A DNA stretch of 64,000 nucleotides. Origin: Actinomadura sp. NBRC 104412 (GTDB taxonomy: Bacteria > Actinomycetota > Actinomycetes > Streptosporangiales > Streptosporangiaceae). This document shows positions 53,938-62,800 of the stretch, piece by piece; the stretch's first letter is position 1, and each line of letters begins with the position of its first letter. The notes under the pieces were generated by a model. It had not been told where the DNA came from and made no database searches. It worked only from the letters and a program-made list of their open reading frames with translations. The position numbers and the translations under genes were made by a program. Location of the stretch: the NCBI RefSeq assembly GCF_030269515.1, contig NZ_BSTM01000032.1, positions 1 to 64,000 of the forward strand. Reading direction: 5' to 3'.

Positions 53938-54363
53938 CCCGGTCCGGCGCCGGATCCTGGAACCGCTCGCCGACGGCGAGCGGGCGGCGGGCGAGATCAG
54001 CGCCGTGGTGCTGGAGGAGTTCGGGATCTCTCAGCCGGGGGTGTCCCAGCACCTGCGGGTGCTGCGCGAGAATGCTTCACCACGGTGCGGGCCGCCGAAA
54101 CGCGCCGCCTGTCCTCGGTCGATCCGGCGCCGCTGCGCGAGATCGACATTTGGCGGGAGCTCTACCGGCGGTTCCGGACGCGGCGGATGGACGCCCTCGA
54201 CACCGAGATCGCCAGGGGAAGCGGGAGCGCGGGCAGCGAGGCGATGGCCGGGTCTCGTCCAGGCAAGAAGGCGCGAAGGAACAAGGCACGGGTCCCTGAC
54301 GCCGGTTGCCCCGAAAACCGCAGGAGAATTTGTCAGACCCGTGGGGAATCATCCGTGGTATGA
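53918..54363 (+). pseudogene. ArsR-family regulator, frameshifted
   Basis: From GTG 53918 the first frame reads LGDPVRRRILEPLADGERAAGE and SQPGVSQHLRVLREN, the ArsR winged-helix core. It then loses its frame at 54074/54075, where one G appears missing (AATGCTTC for AATGGCTTC). The next frame continues TTVRAAETRRLSSVDPAPLREIDIW and an Arg-rich tail to TGA 54363. That stop overlaps the next start as ATGA. The rest is intact, so the defect may be recent or a base-call error. ArsR relatives of this type often sit beside SRPBCC-domain genes; none is present here. Confidence 0.8.
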
Positions 54364-54797
54364 GCAGAGACACCCATTCGGGGTTGCAGTGCCCGCACTG
54401 CCGCACGCATCTCACGCTCGTCGCCGCTCCGGGCCAAGACTCCACTTCCCCACTCCTGCCGCCGCCTCCCGTCCCCGCTCGCGAGGAATGGACCCCGCCG
54501 CCCGTCGGTGAGGTGCTGGCCGAATACGCACACCGATCCATTGACACCGCCACGGCACGCCGTGGCGCCGCACGCGTCCGCGACAGTTTCAACAAGGCCC
54601 GCCAGGCCGCCGCGCAAAAGCGCAACGAACAGAGGGCCGCCCGGCGCGGCGGGGCGTCCGGAGACCATTCGCCACCGGACGCCGCGCCGCCGGGCAGGGC
54701 GACTTCGGGCAGGTCGAGCCCGCGTCGAGCGGCTCCGGGCAAGGCCGCGGGCGATTCGGGAGGCGCGTTCGGAAGCGCGGTGATCCGGAGCGCCTGA
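54360..54797 (+). CDS. hypothetical zinc-ribbon-like protein
   Basis: The 145-residue protein begins MSRDTHSGLQCPHCRTHLTLV. It therefore has one CPHC pair near residue 11, which could be half of a zinc ribbon, but no second Cys pair is present. The remainder is Pro/Ala/Arg/Ser-rich with a helical basic middle (TARRGAARVRDSFNKARQAA) and a disordered tail. Its start overlaps the ArsR stop. I do not recognise a family; the composition is compatible with a nucleic-acid-binding accessory protein, which is speculative. Confidence 0.5.
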   Translation: MSRDTHSGLQCPHCRTHLTLVAAPGQDSTSPLLPPPPVPAREEWTPPPVGEVLAEYAHRSIDTATARRGAARVRDSFNKARQAAAQKRNEQRAARRGGASGDHSPPDAAPPGRATSGRSSPRRAAPGKAAGDSGGAFGSAVIRSA

Positions 54798-54806
54798 CAC
54801 GGGCTT

Positions 54807-55130
54807 TCAGGAACCGGGATGGTGACGGGGAAGGACGAGCAGACGCTCCAGCCCGCAGCGTTCAATGAGCATTCGCACCTGCGGCGAGACGCCGGACAGC
54901 CGCAGCGTGCCCCCGCGTTCCCGCACTTTCTTGGCCGCGTACACCAGGACGGACAGGCCATAGGAGTCGCAGAAGGAGAGATCGCGGAGATCGAGCGCCA
55001 GCAGCGGCCGCTCCTGCGCGGCCAGCGTCTCGTCGACCGCCTTCCGCAGCGTTCCGGCGCGCGCGAGGTCGAGTTCCCCGCTGAAAGTCAGCACCCGCCA
55101 AGGCGCCAGGGCATCCGCTCTTGTGGACAT
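54807..55130 (-). CDS. STAS-domain anti-sigma factor antagonist
   Basis: The 107-residue protein is a single STAS domain with the phosphorylatable serine in LSFCDSYGLSVLV (Ser56) and a strand/helix pattern like SpoIIAA/RsbV. Such proteins bind and sequester an anti-sigma kinase when dephosphorylated. ATG 55130 follows AAGGGG. An RsbW-like kinase gene lies about 3 kb away on the same strand, a plausible partner. Confidence 0.9.
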   Translation of the reverse strand: MSTRADALAPWRVLTFSGELDLARAGTLRKAVDETLAAQERPLLALDLRDLSFCDSYGLSVLVYAAKKVRERGGTLRLSGVSPQVRMLIERCGLERLLVLPRHHPGS

Positions 55131-55369
55131 CGCCCCTTGCGGCATGCCGCATCACATCCCCCCATGTCGGCGCTTTGCGTTCCCGTCGGCCCCGTCCAGT
55201 AATCCCTTTTCACTCGGTGACCTGGTGTCATAGGGACAACATCTGACCGCCGCATTACCTCGATCTCACCTTCCCGACACCCGCGTCCCCTCGGCCCCCG
55301 CCGCGTACCGCGCTCAGCGGCCGTCGCACCGGTATGCCGGAACGGACGGCGTGTGTAACAGTGGAGGGC

Positions 55370-55849
55370 ATGGTCGCCACGCCGGGTCAGGGAGCCGCCG
55401 AGTCGGCGGCCGTGCTCGACGAGGTGGCCGGAAGCCTGATCGACGTGTGGGCGCGGACGCACAACGCGCCGGACGTGCCGGTGCCGGCGACCCAGTTACG
55501 GGCGCTCTTCGTTCTGGAACGGGGCCCGGTCACCATCAGCGGTCTGGCGACCGAGATGGGCGCCCTGGTGTCGTCGGCGAGCCGGCTCTGCGACCGGCTG
55601 GAGGCCGGGGGCCTGCTGCTGCGCGACCCGGGCCGTGACCGGCGTGAGGTCACGGTACGGCTCACCGCGGAGGGGCGGGAGCTGCTCGACCGGCTGGGGC
55701 GGCGGCGGCGCGAGGAGCTCGCACGGGTGCTGTCCACGATGTCATCCCCGGCCAGGAACGCCCTTCTGTGGGGGCTGGCCCAGTTCCATGAGGCTTCGGC
55801 GACGGGGCGGGACGGCGAGGGCGAGTCCTCCTTCCCTATGCCCGCCTGA
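55370..55849 (+). CDS. MarR-family transcriptional regulator
   Basis: The 159-residue protein has a MarR winged helix: TISGLATEMGALVSSASRLCDRLEAGGLL followed by the wing DPGRDRREVTVRLTAEGRELL. Dimerisation helices lie at both ends. The ligand and targets are unknown. ATG 55370 follows GGAGG at short spacing; upstream in-frame GTG codons are alternatives. A 12-bp stem-loop follows the gene. Confidence 0.88.
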   Translation: MVATPGQGAAESAAVLDEVAGSLIDVWARTHNAPDVPVPATQLRALFVLERGPVTISGLATEMGALVSSASRLCDRLEAGGLLLRDPGRDRREVTVRLTAEGRELLDRLGRRRREELARVLSTMSSPARNALLWGLAQFHEASATGRDGEGESSFPMPA

Positions 55850-55914
55850 GCTTCCTTCCAGATGCCCGCCTGAGGCCGCGTGCGCGCTCACGGAGCGGGC
55901 AGGCACGGAACGCG

Positions 55915-55967
55915 CCGGAAGCGGTATTCGCGTAACCGCTATTTCCCTGGTTCGGTACCGCTTCCGG
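55915..55967. terminator. stem-loop after the MarR gene
   Basis: CCGGAAGCGGTA (55915-55926) is perfectly complementary to TACCGCTTCCGG (55956-55967) around a 29-base spacer. It lies 66 bases after the MarR stop, within the 306-base gap before the L,D-transpeptidase gene. The rest of that gap holds no gene I can support. Confidence 0.5.
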
Positions 55968-56155
55968 GTTGCCTGGTTTTCCGGGATTCATTGGATATCC
56001 CGCCGGATCTCGATTATTTCGTGTGGCAAAACTGCATGGCCTTGCTGGAATTCCGCGCACGGCCCCGGTGACCGGCGTTAGCATCCCGGCAGTACGGTGA
56101 CCGTCCATGGGCATTCCGGGGGAATGTGGAATGCGTTCGGCTTCGGGGGGAATTG

Positions 56156-56977
56156 TTGACGCATCGTGAACGCGCCGTCGTGGCCGCGCGCCCGGCGGGG
56201 GCGCGCGTCCTCCTCTCGGCCGGTGCCGCGGCGGCGCTGGCGCTGGCGGGCGGCTGCACGGACGCCTCCGAGCGCTCCGCCGCGGCCAAGGGAGCGGACC
56301 CGCCGGCCGCGCCGTCCGCCGAGGTGCCCGAGGCCACGACGCACACGACCGTGCACGGGGCTCCCCGCGACCTGGCGGCGACGTCCCCGGCGGGCGGGCT
56401 CGTCGTCCACCCGGTCACCCGGCAGATGGTGCTGGACGCCCCCGGCGGCCGTCCGGTCGCGACCCTGCCCACCACCCAGTTGGGCAGCCCGACCTGGGTC
56501 CCCGTGGTGAGCCGGTCGGGGGCCTGGGTCCAGGTGCTGCTGCCCAGCAAGCCCAACGGGGCGACGGGGTGGATGTCCACCGCGCAGGGCGGCCTCCGCA
56601 TGGCGCGCACGTCCTACCTGGTCAAGGTGGACGTGTCGCGGCGGCGGCTGACGCTGCTGCGGTCCGGCAGGACGGTCGGCCGGTGGACGGTCGCGGTCGG
56701 CGCGCGCCGCACGCCCACGCCGGCCGGGCGGACGTTCCTGCTCGCGCTCCTGCAGCCGTCGAGCCGCACGCCGAGCCCGCTGCTGATCCCGCTGGGCACC
56801 CATTCGGCGACCCTCGACAGCTTCGGCGGCGGTCCCGGCACGGTGGCCCTGCACGGCTGGCCCGACCCGTCCGTCTTCGGCAAGGCGGTCACCCACGGCT
56901 GTGTCCGGGTCCCGGACGCCGCGCTGCGCGCCCTGTCCCACGTACCGCTCGGAACCCTCGTGCTCATCACCGGCTGA
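56156..56977 (+). CDS. L,D-transpeptidase (YkuD) lipoprotein
   Basis: The 273-residue protein has a lipoprotein signal with lipobox ALAGGC (about residue 34), an SH3-like middle region, and a YkuD domain. The active site is HGWPDPSVFGKAVTHGCVRV, where Cys249 is the nucleophile. It should form 3-3 peptidoglycan crosslinks outside the membrane. TTG 56156 has a GGGGGGA ribosome site; GTG 56126 is an in-frame alternative with poor spacing. The following secreted-protein gene is 50 bases downstream and may be cotranscribed. Confidence 0.87.
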   Translation: MTHRERAVVAARPAGARVLLSAGAAAALALAGGCTDASERSAAAKGADPPAAPSAEVPEATTHTTVHGAPRDLAATSPAGGLVVHPVTRQMVLDAPGGRPVATLPTTQLGSPTWVPVVSRSGAWVQVLLPSKPNGATGWMSTAQGGLRMARTSYLVKVDVSRRRLTLLRSGRTVGRWTVAVGARRTPTPAGRTFLLALLQPSSRTPSPLLIPLGTHSATLDSFGGGPGTVALHGWPDPSVFGKAVTHGCVRVPDAALRALSHVPLGTLVLITG

Positions 56978-57027
56978 ACGGCGCCGAACGCCGTCCGGCC
57001 TCCGATATCCCGAAAGAGGAAACCATC

Positions 57028-57798
57028 ATGCGTACCCGCACGTCTTTCGCCAGAGCGAGCCTGCTCGCCACCGTCACCGTCACGATGGCCGCGGCCGTCG
57101 CCGGCGTCGTCACGGCGCCCGGAGCGCGCGCCGACAACGGTGGGGAGGAACGCAGGACGCAGGGCTACGGCTCGTCCGCCTACGGGCTGTCGCTGACCGG
57201 ACCCATCCCGGTCCAGCCGTTGCCGTCCGTCTGGTCGGCCTCGTCCGAGGTCCGCAAGAGCGTGCTGCGGGAGAACAGCACCCGGCTGCTCAGCGCCAAG
57301 GCGCTGGAGAGCGGCGCGGCGGCCGACCGGGCCGACGCCACGGTCAGTGACCTGCGCATCCCCGCCCTGGAGCTGATGGCCGAGGCGATCACGGCCAAGT
57401 GCGGCCTGGGCGGGGCCTCGTCCCGGCTGGTCAACGCCAGGCTGGCGGGGCAGCCGCTGGAGTCGGCGCCCCGTCCCAACACCACCGTCCCCGTGAAGCT
57501 CCCCGGCCTGGGGCCGGCGTGGGTGACGCTCAACAAGCAGGAGCGGCTGAGGGACGGGCGGCTGTCGGTCACCGGGATGGAGACCTCGATCCCGCTCGGG
57601 CCGCTCGGCAGGGAGACCGTCAGGACGGCGAACGCCGTCTGCGGCCCTGGGAAGTGGGCGCACGACCACCCCTGGGAGGCCACCGAGCAGGACTCCTCCT
57701 CCGGCGAGCCCGCCGCGAGCGACCCGGCCCACGGGCAGCCCGCCGCCCCGGCTCCCAAGCCGTCCCCGGTGCGAGGCGACCTCGCGGTGACGGGCTGA
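57028..57798 (+). CDS. secreted protein, choice-of-anchor P-like
   Basis: The 256-residue protein has a Sec signal peptide (cleavage near ARADN, about residue 36). The mature domain begins SAYGLSLTGPIPVQPLPSV and continues with AKALESGA and two cysteines (AKCGLG, AVCGPG), which resembles choice-of-anchor P domains of actinomycetes. The C-terminus is Pro/Ser-rich and ends PVRGDLAVTG without an LPxTG signal. The function is unknown; extracellular matrix or wall association is likely. ATG 57028 follows AGAGGA. It ends just before a perfect terminator. Confidence 0.78.
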   Translation: MRTRTSFARASLLATVTVTMAAAVAGVVTAPGARADNGGEERRTQGYGSSAYGLSLTGPIPVQPLPSVWSASSEVRKSVLRENSTRLLSAKALESGAAADRADATVSDLRIPALELMAEAITAKCGLGGASSRLVNARLAGQPLESAPRPNTTVPVKLPGLGPAWVTLNKQERLRDGRLSVTGMETSIPLGPLGRETVRTANAVCGPGKWAHDHPWEATEQDSSSGEPAASDPAHGQPAAPAPKPSPVRGDLAVTG

Positions 57799-57811
57799 TC
57801 TCCCGGTCCGC

Positions 57812-57846
57812 GCGACCGCCCGGCCGTCTTCCGGCCGGGCGGTCGC
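57812..57846. terminator. perfect 15-bp terminator hairpin
   Basis: GCGACCGCCCGGCCG (57812-57826) pairs without mismatch to CGGCCGGGCGGTCGC (57832-57846) around a TCTTC loop, 13 bases after the stop of the secreted-protein gene. Confidence 0.8.
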
Positions 57847-57888
57847 CGTTGTCGCCGTTGTCGTCGTCATGCGGTGCCGCGGTGCTCT

Positions 57889-57946
57889 GGCGGTGGGTGC
57901 GGGGCTGTGGCGGTGGGTGCGGGGCTTGGGGTGGGGTGCGGGGACG
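57889..57946 (+). repeat. G-rich tandem repeat, potential G-quadruplex
   Basis: A 20-base unit (TGGCGGTGGGTGCGGGGCTG and a near copy) is repeated. The run from 57915 to 57936 has four G-tracts of at least three (GGG, GGGG, GGGG, GGGG) with loops of 3, 3 and 1 bases. It lies in the gap between convergent genes. Confidence 0.65.
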
Positions 57947-58003
57947 AGAGCGGGTGCGGGGCTCGGGACGGTTCCGGTCGGTGTCCCGGCGCTGGGGCGG
58001 CGG

Positions 58004-58411
58004 CTAACCGGCCAGGGACTTCTCAAAATGAACGATCGCGCCGTTCCTGTCGGCGCGATCGGTGATGTCGAGTTCCTCGGTGAAGGCCCTCATGAGTTGC
58101 AGGCCCCGTCCGTTCTCGGAGATCGGTAGGACACCGCGCCCGCGTTCCCAGACCGTGGTGTCGCCCGATCCTCCGCCGTCTATCACGTCGACCACGACCT
58201 TCCTGCCGTCCATCTGCGCGCGGACCTCGTACTCCCGGCTGTCGTCGGCGTGCTGGATGACGTTCGCGCACGCCTCGCCGACCGCCAGCGCGATGTCGGC
58301 GCGGACGTCGGAGGTCACGCCCAGCCCTCGCAGCGACGCGTCGAGCGTGTGCCGTACCAGCGGCGCGCTTTCCGCGGCCCGTGGCAAGGTCATCTCAATA
58401 ACGACCTCCAT
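58004..58411 (-). CDS. RsbW-like anti-sigma factor serine kinase
   Basis: The 135-residue protein has the short HATPase_c fold of anti-sigma kinases: ADIALAVGEACANVIQHAD (N-box), VIDGGGSG in place of the G1 box and ENGRGLQLMRAFTEEL (G2 region). These proteins bind a stress or sporulation sigma factor and phosphorylate their STAS antagonist. ATG 58411 follows GGAGGG. A SigB-type promoter lies 80 bases upstream, suggesting autoregulation. No sigma factor gene is adjacent. Confidence 0.88.
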   Translation of the reverse strand: MEVVIEMTLPRAAESAPLVRHTLDASLRGLGVTSDVRADIALAVGEACANVIQHADDSREYEVRAQMDGRKVVVDVIDGGGSGDTTVWERGRGVLPISENGRGLQLMRAFTEELDITDRADRNGAIVHFEKSLAG

Positions 58412-58490
58412 GGCACCCTCCATCCTCCTTGATTGAGCAAGGTTTCCCGGCCCGTCCGGGAGAAAACAGCATGCGGCACCGCTCAATCGC

Positions 58491-58515
58491 ATACCCGGCG
58501 GTTGCTCGCCGAATC
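58491..58515 (-). promoter_or_regulatory. SigB-type stress promoter upstream of the RsbW-like gene
   Basis: On the minus strand GATT (58515-58512) and GGGTAT (58496-58491) are separated by 15 bases. This matches the Streptomyces SigB/SigF-group consensus GNNT-N14-16-GGGTAY exactly. It points toward the RsbW-like start at 58411. Confidence 0.55.
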
Positions 58516-58686
58516 GTTAAACCCTGCCTGTGTTTCCCCTTGCCGCCGTAAAGCAATGGCCGGTCCGGTGGCCTCCGAGCGATCGGAGCGGGACGCGAAG
58601 TTCATCCGCCTTGGCCGGCAAAAGACCCGGAATTCTGTGCGCGGGAAACCCGTGCCTGGCGCGGGCGCGGAACGCGGCCGTTCCGG

Positions 58687-59811
58687 CTATTCCGGTTCGA
58701 AGAGGAGGCGGACGATCGCCCTCTTGAACTCCAGGAAGGCCAGCGACTCGCCGCCGAGCCCGTGCAGCGCCACGAGCAGGGCCTGGAGGCCGCCCGGATA
58801 GCCGAGGCAGGTCCTGATGATCTCGTAGACGTCGGCGCGTGCGGCGCGCGAACGGGGGATCACGCCGGCGATGTCCCGGGGCAGCGCCCCCACCGCGCGT
58901 TCCCGCTCCGGCTCGCTCATGAGCTGGGAGATCTCCAGCGCGCGGTCGACCAGCTCGAACAGCACCGGGGGCGGCACGTTGCCGTCCGCGTACCGGAGGC
59001 CGCCGAAGCGTCCCAGCCCGGCCGGGCCGGAGATCTCCTCGGGCCGCACCGTCCGCGGCGCGAGATCCTCCGGGGCCTGCACCAGCGTCCCCGTGCCCGT
59101 CCCCGTCCCCGCCCCGGTGCCCGTGTCCGGCTCGGCGGGCAGGCCGGGCGGCGGGCCCATTCCCGGCAGCGTGGCCCAGGCGGTCTCGCGCAGCTCCTTC
59201 ACCGCGATTTGCAGCGGACGGTAGTCGTGCCGGTTGAGAAGCCCCCTGCCCTGGCTGACCACGTCGTCGTAGACGCGCCGCGTCACGATCAGCGCCAGGT
59301 CCGCGCCCGACGCGCTGAGCACCCGCTTGAACGGCTCGGCGTCGAGAATTCGGAACGCGTCGTTCAGGGCCTTCCCGACAACCCCCCGGCCGTCCCATTC
59401 GACCGGACCGGTGTTGACCGCGACGCGCAGTGGCATCCGCGTCGCCTCGCTGGAGAACTCGTTGTGCCGGCGCACCTCGGCGCGCAGCCGGAACGCGATC
59501 GAGGTGATCAGCAGCGCGGTGTCGACCTGCGGCGGGACGACCAGCATCACGCCGTCGCCGCGGTCCTCGCGGTAGCAGGAGTCGAACGGGCATCCCTCCG
59601 CGTCGAAGGCGGTCCGCAGCGCGGCGTACAGGGCCTGCCGCAGGTGCGTGCGGGCGGCGTCCCCGCGGGTCGCGGCCCCGAACGAGGCGATGTCGCAGAC
59701 GAACTGCGAGCTGAGACCGGACGGGCGCCATCCGCCGTGGTCGTCCGGCGGGGCGGAGGCGGCCGCCGGGGGACGGTTGTCGGAGGGCGGTTCCGGGGCG
59801 TAGGTGTGCAC
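58687..59811 (-). CDS. nucleotide cyclase-like protein with C-terminal effector-associated domain (EAD2-like)
   Basis: The 374-residue protein has an N-terminal class III cyclase-like fold. FVCDIASFGAATRGD contains an Asp at the metal position, YREDRGDGVMLVVPP has the GDG turn, and RVAVNTGPVEWDGRGVVGKALNDAFR is the second half. A Gly-Thr repeat linker (about residues 228-241) and a C-terminal helical domain of about 90 residues follow (FELVDRALEISQLMSEPER ... GGLQALLVALHGLGGES), which resembles effector-associated domain 2. Whether cyclase activity remains is uncertain. GTG 59811 follows GAGGGGA. It starts 15 bases after the NB-ARC-TPR gene, so they form one operon. Confidence 0.72.
   Translation of the reverse strand: MHTYAPEPPSDNRPPAAASAPPDDHGGWRPSGLSSQFVCDIASFGAATRGDAARTHLRQALYAALRTAFDAEGCPFDSCYREDRGDGVMLVVPPQVDTALLITSIAFRLRAEVRRHNEFSSEATRMPLRVAVNTGPVEWDGRGVVGKALNDAFRILDAEPFKRVLSASGADLALIVTRRVYDDVVSQGRGLLNRHDYRPLQIAVKELRETAWATLPGMGPPPGLPAEPDTGTGAGTGTGTGTLVQAPEDLAPRTVRPEEISGPAGLGRFGGLRYADGNVPPPVLFELVDRALEISQLMSEPERERAVGALPRDIAGVIPRSRAARADVYEIIRTCLGYPGGLQALLVALHGLGGESLAFLEFKRAIVRLLFEPE
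59087..59128 (-). repeat. hexanucleotide microsatellite encoding a Gly-Thr linker
   Basis: About seven imperfect copies of a 6-bp unit (GTCCCC/GTGCCC on the plus strand) encode alternating Gly and Thr between the cyclase-like and EAD domains. Confidence 0.65.
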
Positions 59812-59826
59812 GTCGTCCCCTCGCTG

Positions 59827-62800
59827 CTACAGGGATGGGAGGTCGATGTCGCATTCGAGGAGGTCGTCCTGGGCCGCCGCCCGTACCTCGGGATGGCCCT
59901 CGCCGAGCAGCCCGCTCAGCGCCTCGCGTGCCGCCGTGCCGGTGCCGGGGTCCGGCGCCCCGGACAGGGCGCGGCCGATGACCGCGAGGTTGTGGGCGCA
60001 GGCCAGCGTGTACGGATGGCTCGGGCCGTGCCGGGCCTCGAAGCCGTCACGGGTGCGGGAGACGAGGTCGTGCGCCGCCCGAAGTTCACCGAGCAGGTAG
60101 AGGTCGTTGGCCATTCCGGCCGCGCCGCACAAGGCGTGGAAGTGGTCGCGGCCCGGCCCGCCGTCCCGCTCCAGGGCGGCGACGGCGTTCCGGTCCAGTT
60201 CCAGGGCGGCCTGGACGTCACCGACCCGGCGCATGACGGACGCGAGGTCGATGGCGCAGGCGCTGGTGAACGGATGGTCGTCGCCGAGCGTCCGGCGATA
60301 GCCGGACAGCGCCTCCTCTGCCAGAACGCGGCCCAGCCCTGGGGCACCGGCGGCGGACCCGGCGAGGGCGGCGGTCGTCTTGGCCGCGAGCGTGGCGGGG
60401 TGGTCGGCGCCGAACCGCCGCAGGTGGGCGTCCACGGTCTGCTCTGCGAGCCGTGCCGCGTCCGTAAGCCGTCCCGCCTTGCGTAGGGCCGCAGCGCGGG
60501 TCCGCTCCGCGTGCAGGACGAGTGCGTGGTCACGGCCCAGGGCGTCGCGTGCCGGAGAGAGGATCGCATCGAGCCTGCGCAACGCCTCGTCGTACGAGCC
60601 CAGCGCGTGCAGGTCCCTGGCGAGGCACTGGGTGGCATGGACGACCTCACGGTTCACCGTTCCGCCGTCGTGCAGGGCGCTCAGCCGGTCGAGCAGCGCG
60701 GCGTCCTGGGCGTGCGCCTCGTGGAACCGTCCCAGCAGGTAGAGGCCGGTTGCGACCTGCCCGGCGGCGTGCAGCGCGTGCGGATGGTCGCCGCCGTACC
60801 GCTGCCGCGTCCGTCTCCAGATGGCGTCGTCCAGTTCGTAGGCGGACGCGAAGCCGCCTTGGTGGCGGAGTCCCCGCCCGCCTCCGAGACGTCCGGCGGC
60901 GAGCAGGATCGCCGTGTCGTCGGGTCCGTGCGTGCTGCGGAGGCTCCGCAGGATGTCCTCGGTCAGGGCCATCGCCTCGGTGACCTGTTTGGGACGGCCG
61001 CTCGCGTACAGGACGTCCGTGAGGACGCTCGCGGCGTCGAGCACGAACGCGTCGTCATCGCCGTGACGTCGCCGCCACCGTGTCACGGCCTCCTCCGCGA
61101 GCGCGCGGCACCCCTCGAAGTCGCCCGAGTGGTAGAGGAACCGCGCCTGGTCGATGACGACGGCGCGGGCGTCGTCCCCGTCCGCGCTGACGATGTCGGA
61201 CGAGGCCAGGTGCGGCGTGATCGACGCACGGGCCGTCCAGGTCGCCTCGACCTCGGGGCCGCTCGCGGGGGTCATGGCGCTGAGTTGGGCGTGGACGCGC
61301 TCTCGTGCCTGCGCGGCCGTTTCCCTGGGGAGCGCGTTTCTCACCGCCTCGCGAACCCACCTCGGAACCAGAAGGGACCCGGTCTCCTGATCCATCCGGC
61401 CCAGTTCCAGGCGGTCGAGCGTGCGCATCATGGCCGGTGGTTCGGCCTCGCCGGGGCGGACCGGCGCATAGCCCGCAGGGCCGAGGTACGAGCATTCCGT
61501 GAGCAGGCCGTACGCGTCCGGGTCACGGCGGGCCAGCCCGTCGAGAGTGATGCCGAGGGCCGCGACGGGCTGGTTCTCACGCGACTCCGGCGGCCGTAGC
61601 CGGGAAAGGCGCAGCCGGACGAGCCGTAGGTAGTCGTCGATGCCCTGACCGGTGGTCGTGATGTGGACGGCGGCCTGCACCAGGGCGGCCGGGGAATCGC
61701 CGAGGGCCTCGGCCAGCATGCCGGCCTCGGCCTCGGACAGGCCGGGCATGCGCCGCCGCAGGAACGAGATGCTTTCGGCACGTCTGAAGGCGTCCACCTC
61801 GATCACGGTGGCCACCCGGCTCCACAGCCGGTCCCGCGAGGTCACCAGCACGTCCCCCGCCGCGTCCGCGGACCGCGGCATCAACGGCATCAGTGGTGTG
61901 AGCTCGGTAAGGTCGCCCGCGTCGTCGTACACCAGCAGCCAGCGGCGCCCATCGGGGAGGCCGTCGCGCAGTGCGCGGAGGAGATTGGCGACCGTCACCG
62001 GCAGGTCATCGCTGAGCGGTGTGCCCAGGCGGCGTGCGAGCCTGCCCAGGGAGGCCCGTACCGATCTGCTGTCGCCCGCAGGGATCCACCAGACCAGTCC
62101 GTACTCGCCCAGGTGCGCATGCACCAGTTCCAGTGCGATCTCCGTCTTGCCCAAGGCACCGGGCGCGCTGGGGAGGAGAACGGTGGCGGCGCCGTCGTCC
62201 CGCAGCGATTCCCACACGCGCGACAGGTGTTCGACGCGTCCATGGAAGAACGGGTTGCGTGGAGGGAGGCCGCCTAGAAGGGGCGGTGCGTGCGGCCCTT
62301 CCTTAGGGGGCCGCGCCTGAGTGTGGCCGTTGCGTTGCGCGTCGCCCGTCCCGTTCCGCCGGGCCGACTGGCTGAGGAACCGGGCGACCTCTCCGTAGGT
62401 ACCGCCCAACCGTGCCAGGACACCCGTGGCGACCTGCGCGAACGGCTGGTCGGGCGGAAGGGCGTCCGGGTCCTGCTTGATGGCGGCCAGCAACGCGGGA
62501 AAGTCGAGGGTGGAGCCGAGCCTGTCCCGTACCGTCCCCCACACCTCGCGCAGGATGTGCAGTGCGTCGTCACGGCGCAGCCCGCCCAGCAGGACGTCCC
62601 TGACACCGTCGTGGAACTCGTAGGCGACCTCTGACGGGTCCTGCCGATCGGACTGCGCGGAGTCCACGCGGAGGAGGCCGCCCAGGAACACCTCCGCCAG
62701 GTGAGCGGGCGTGGACCCGGGCATCATCGTCCCCTGGACGAGGCGCATCACCGGCAGGCGCAGCGGCGCCGCCGCGAGATACCCGGCCAGCTCCACCGCC

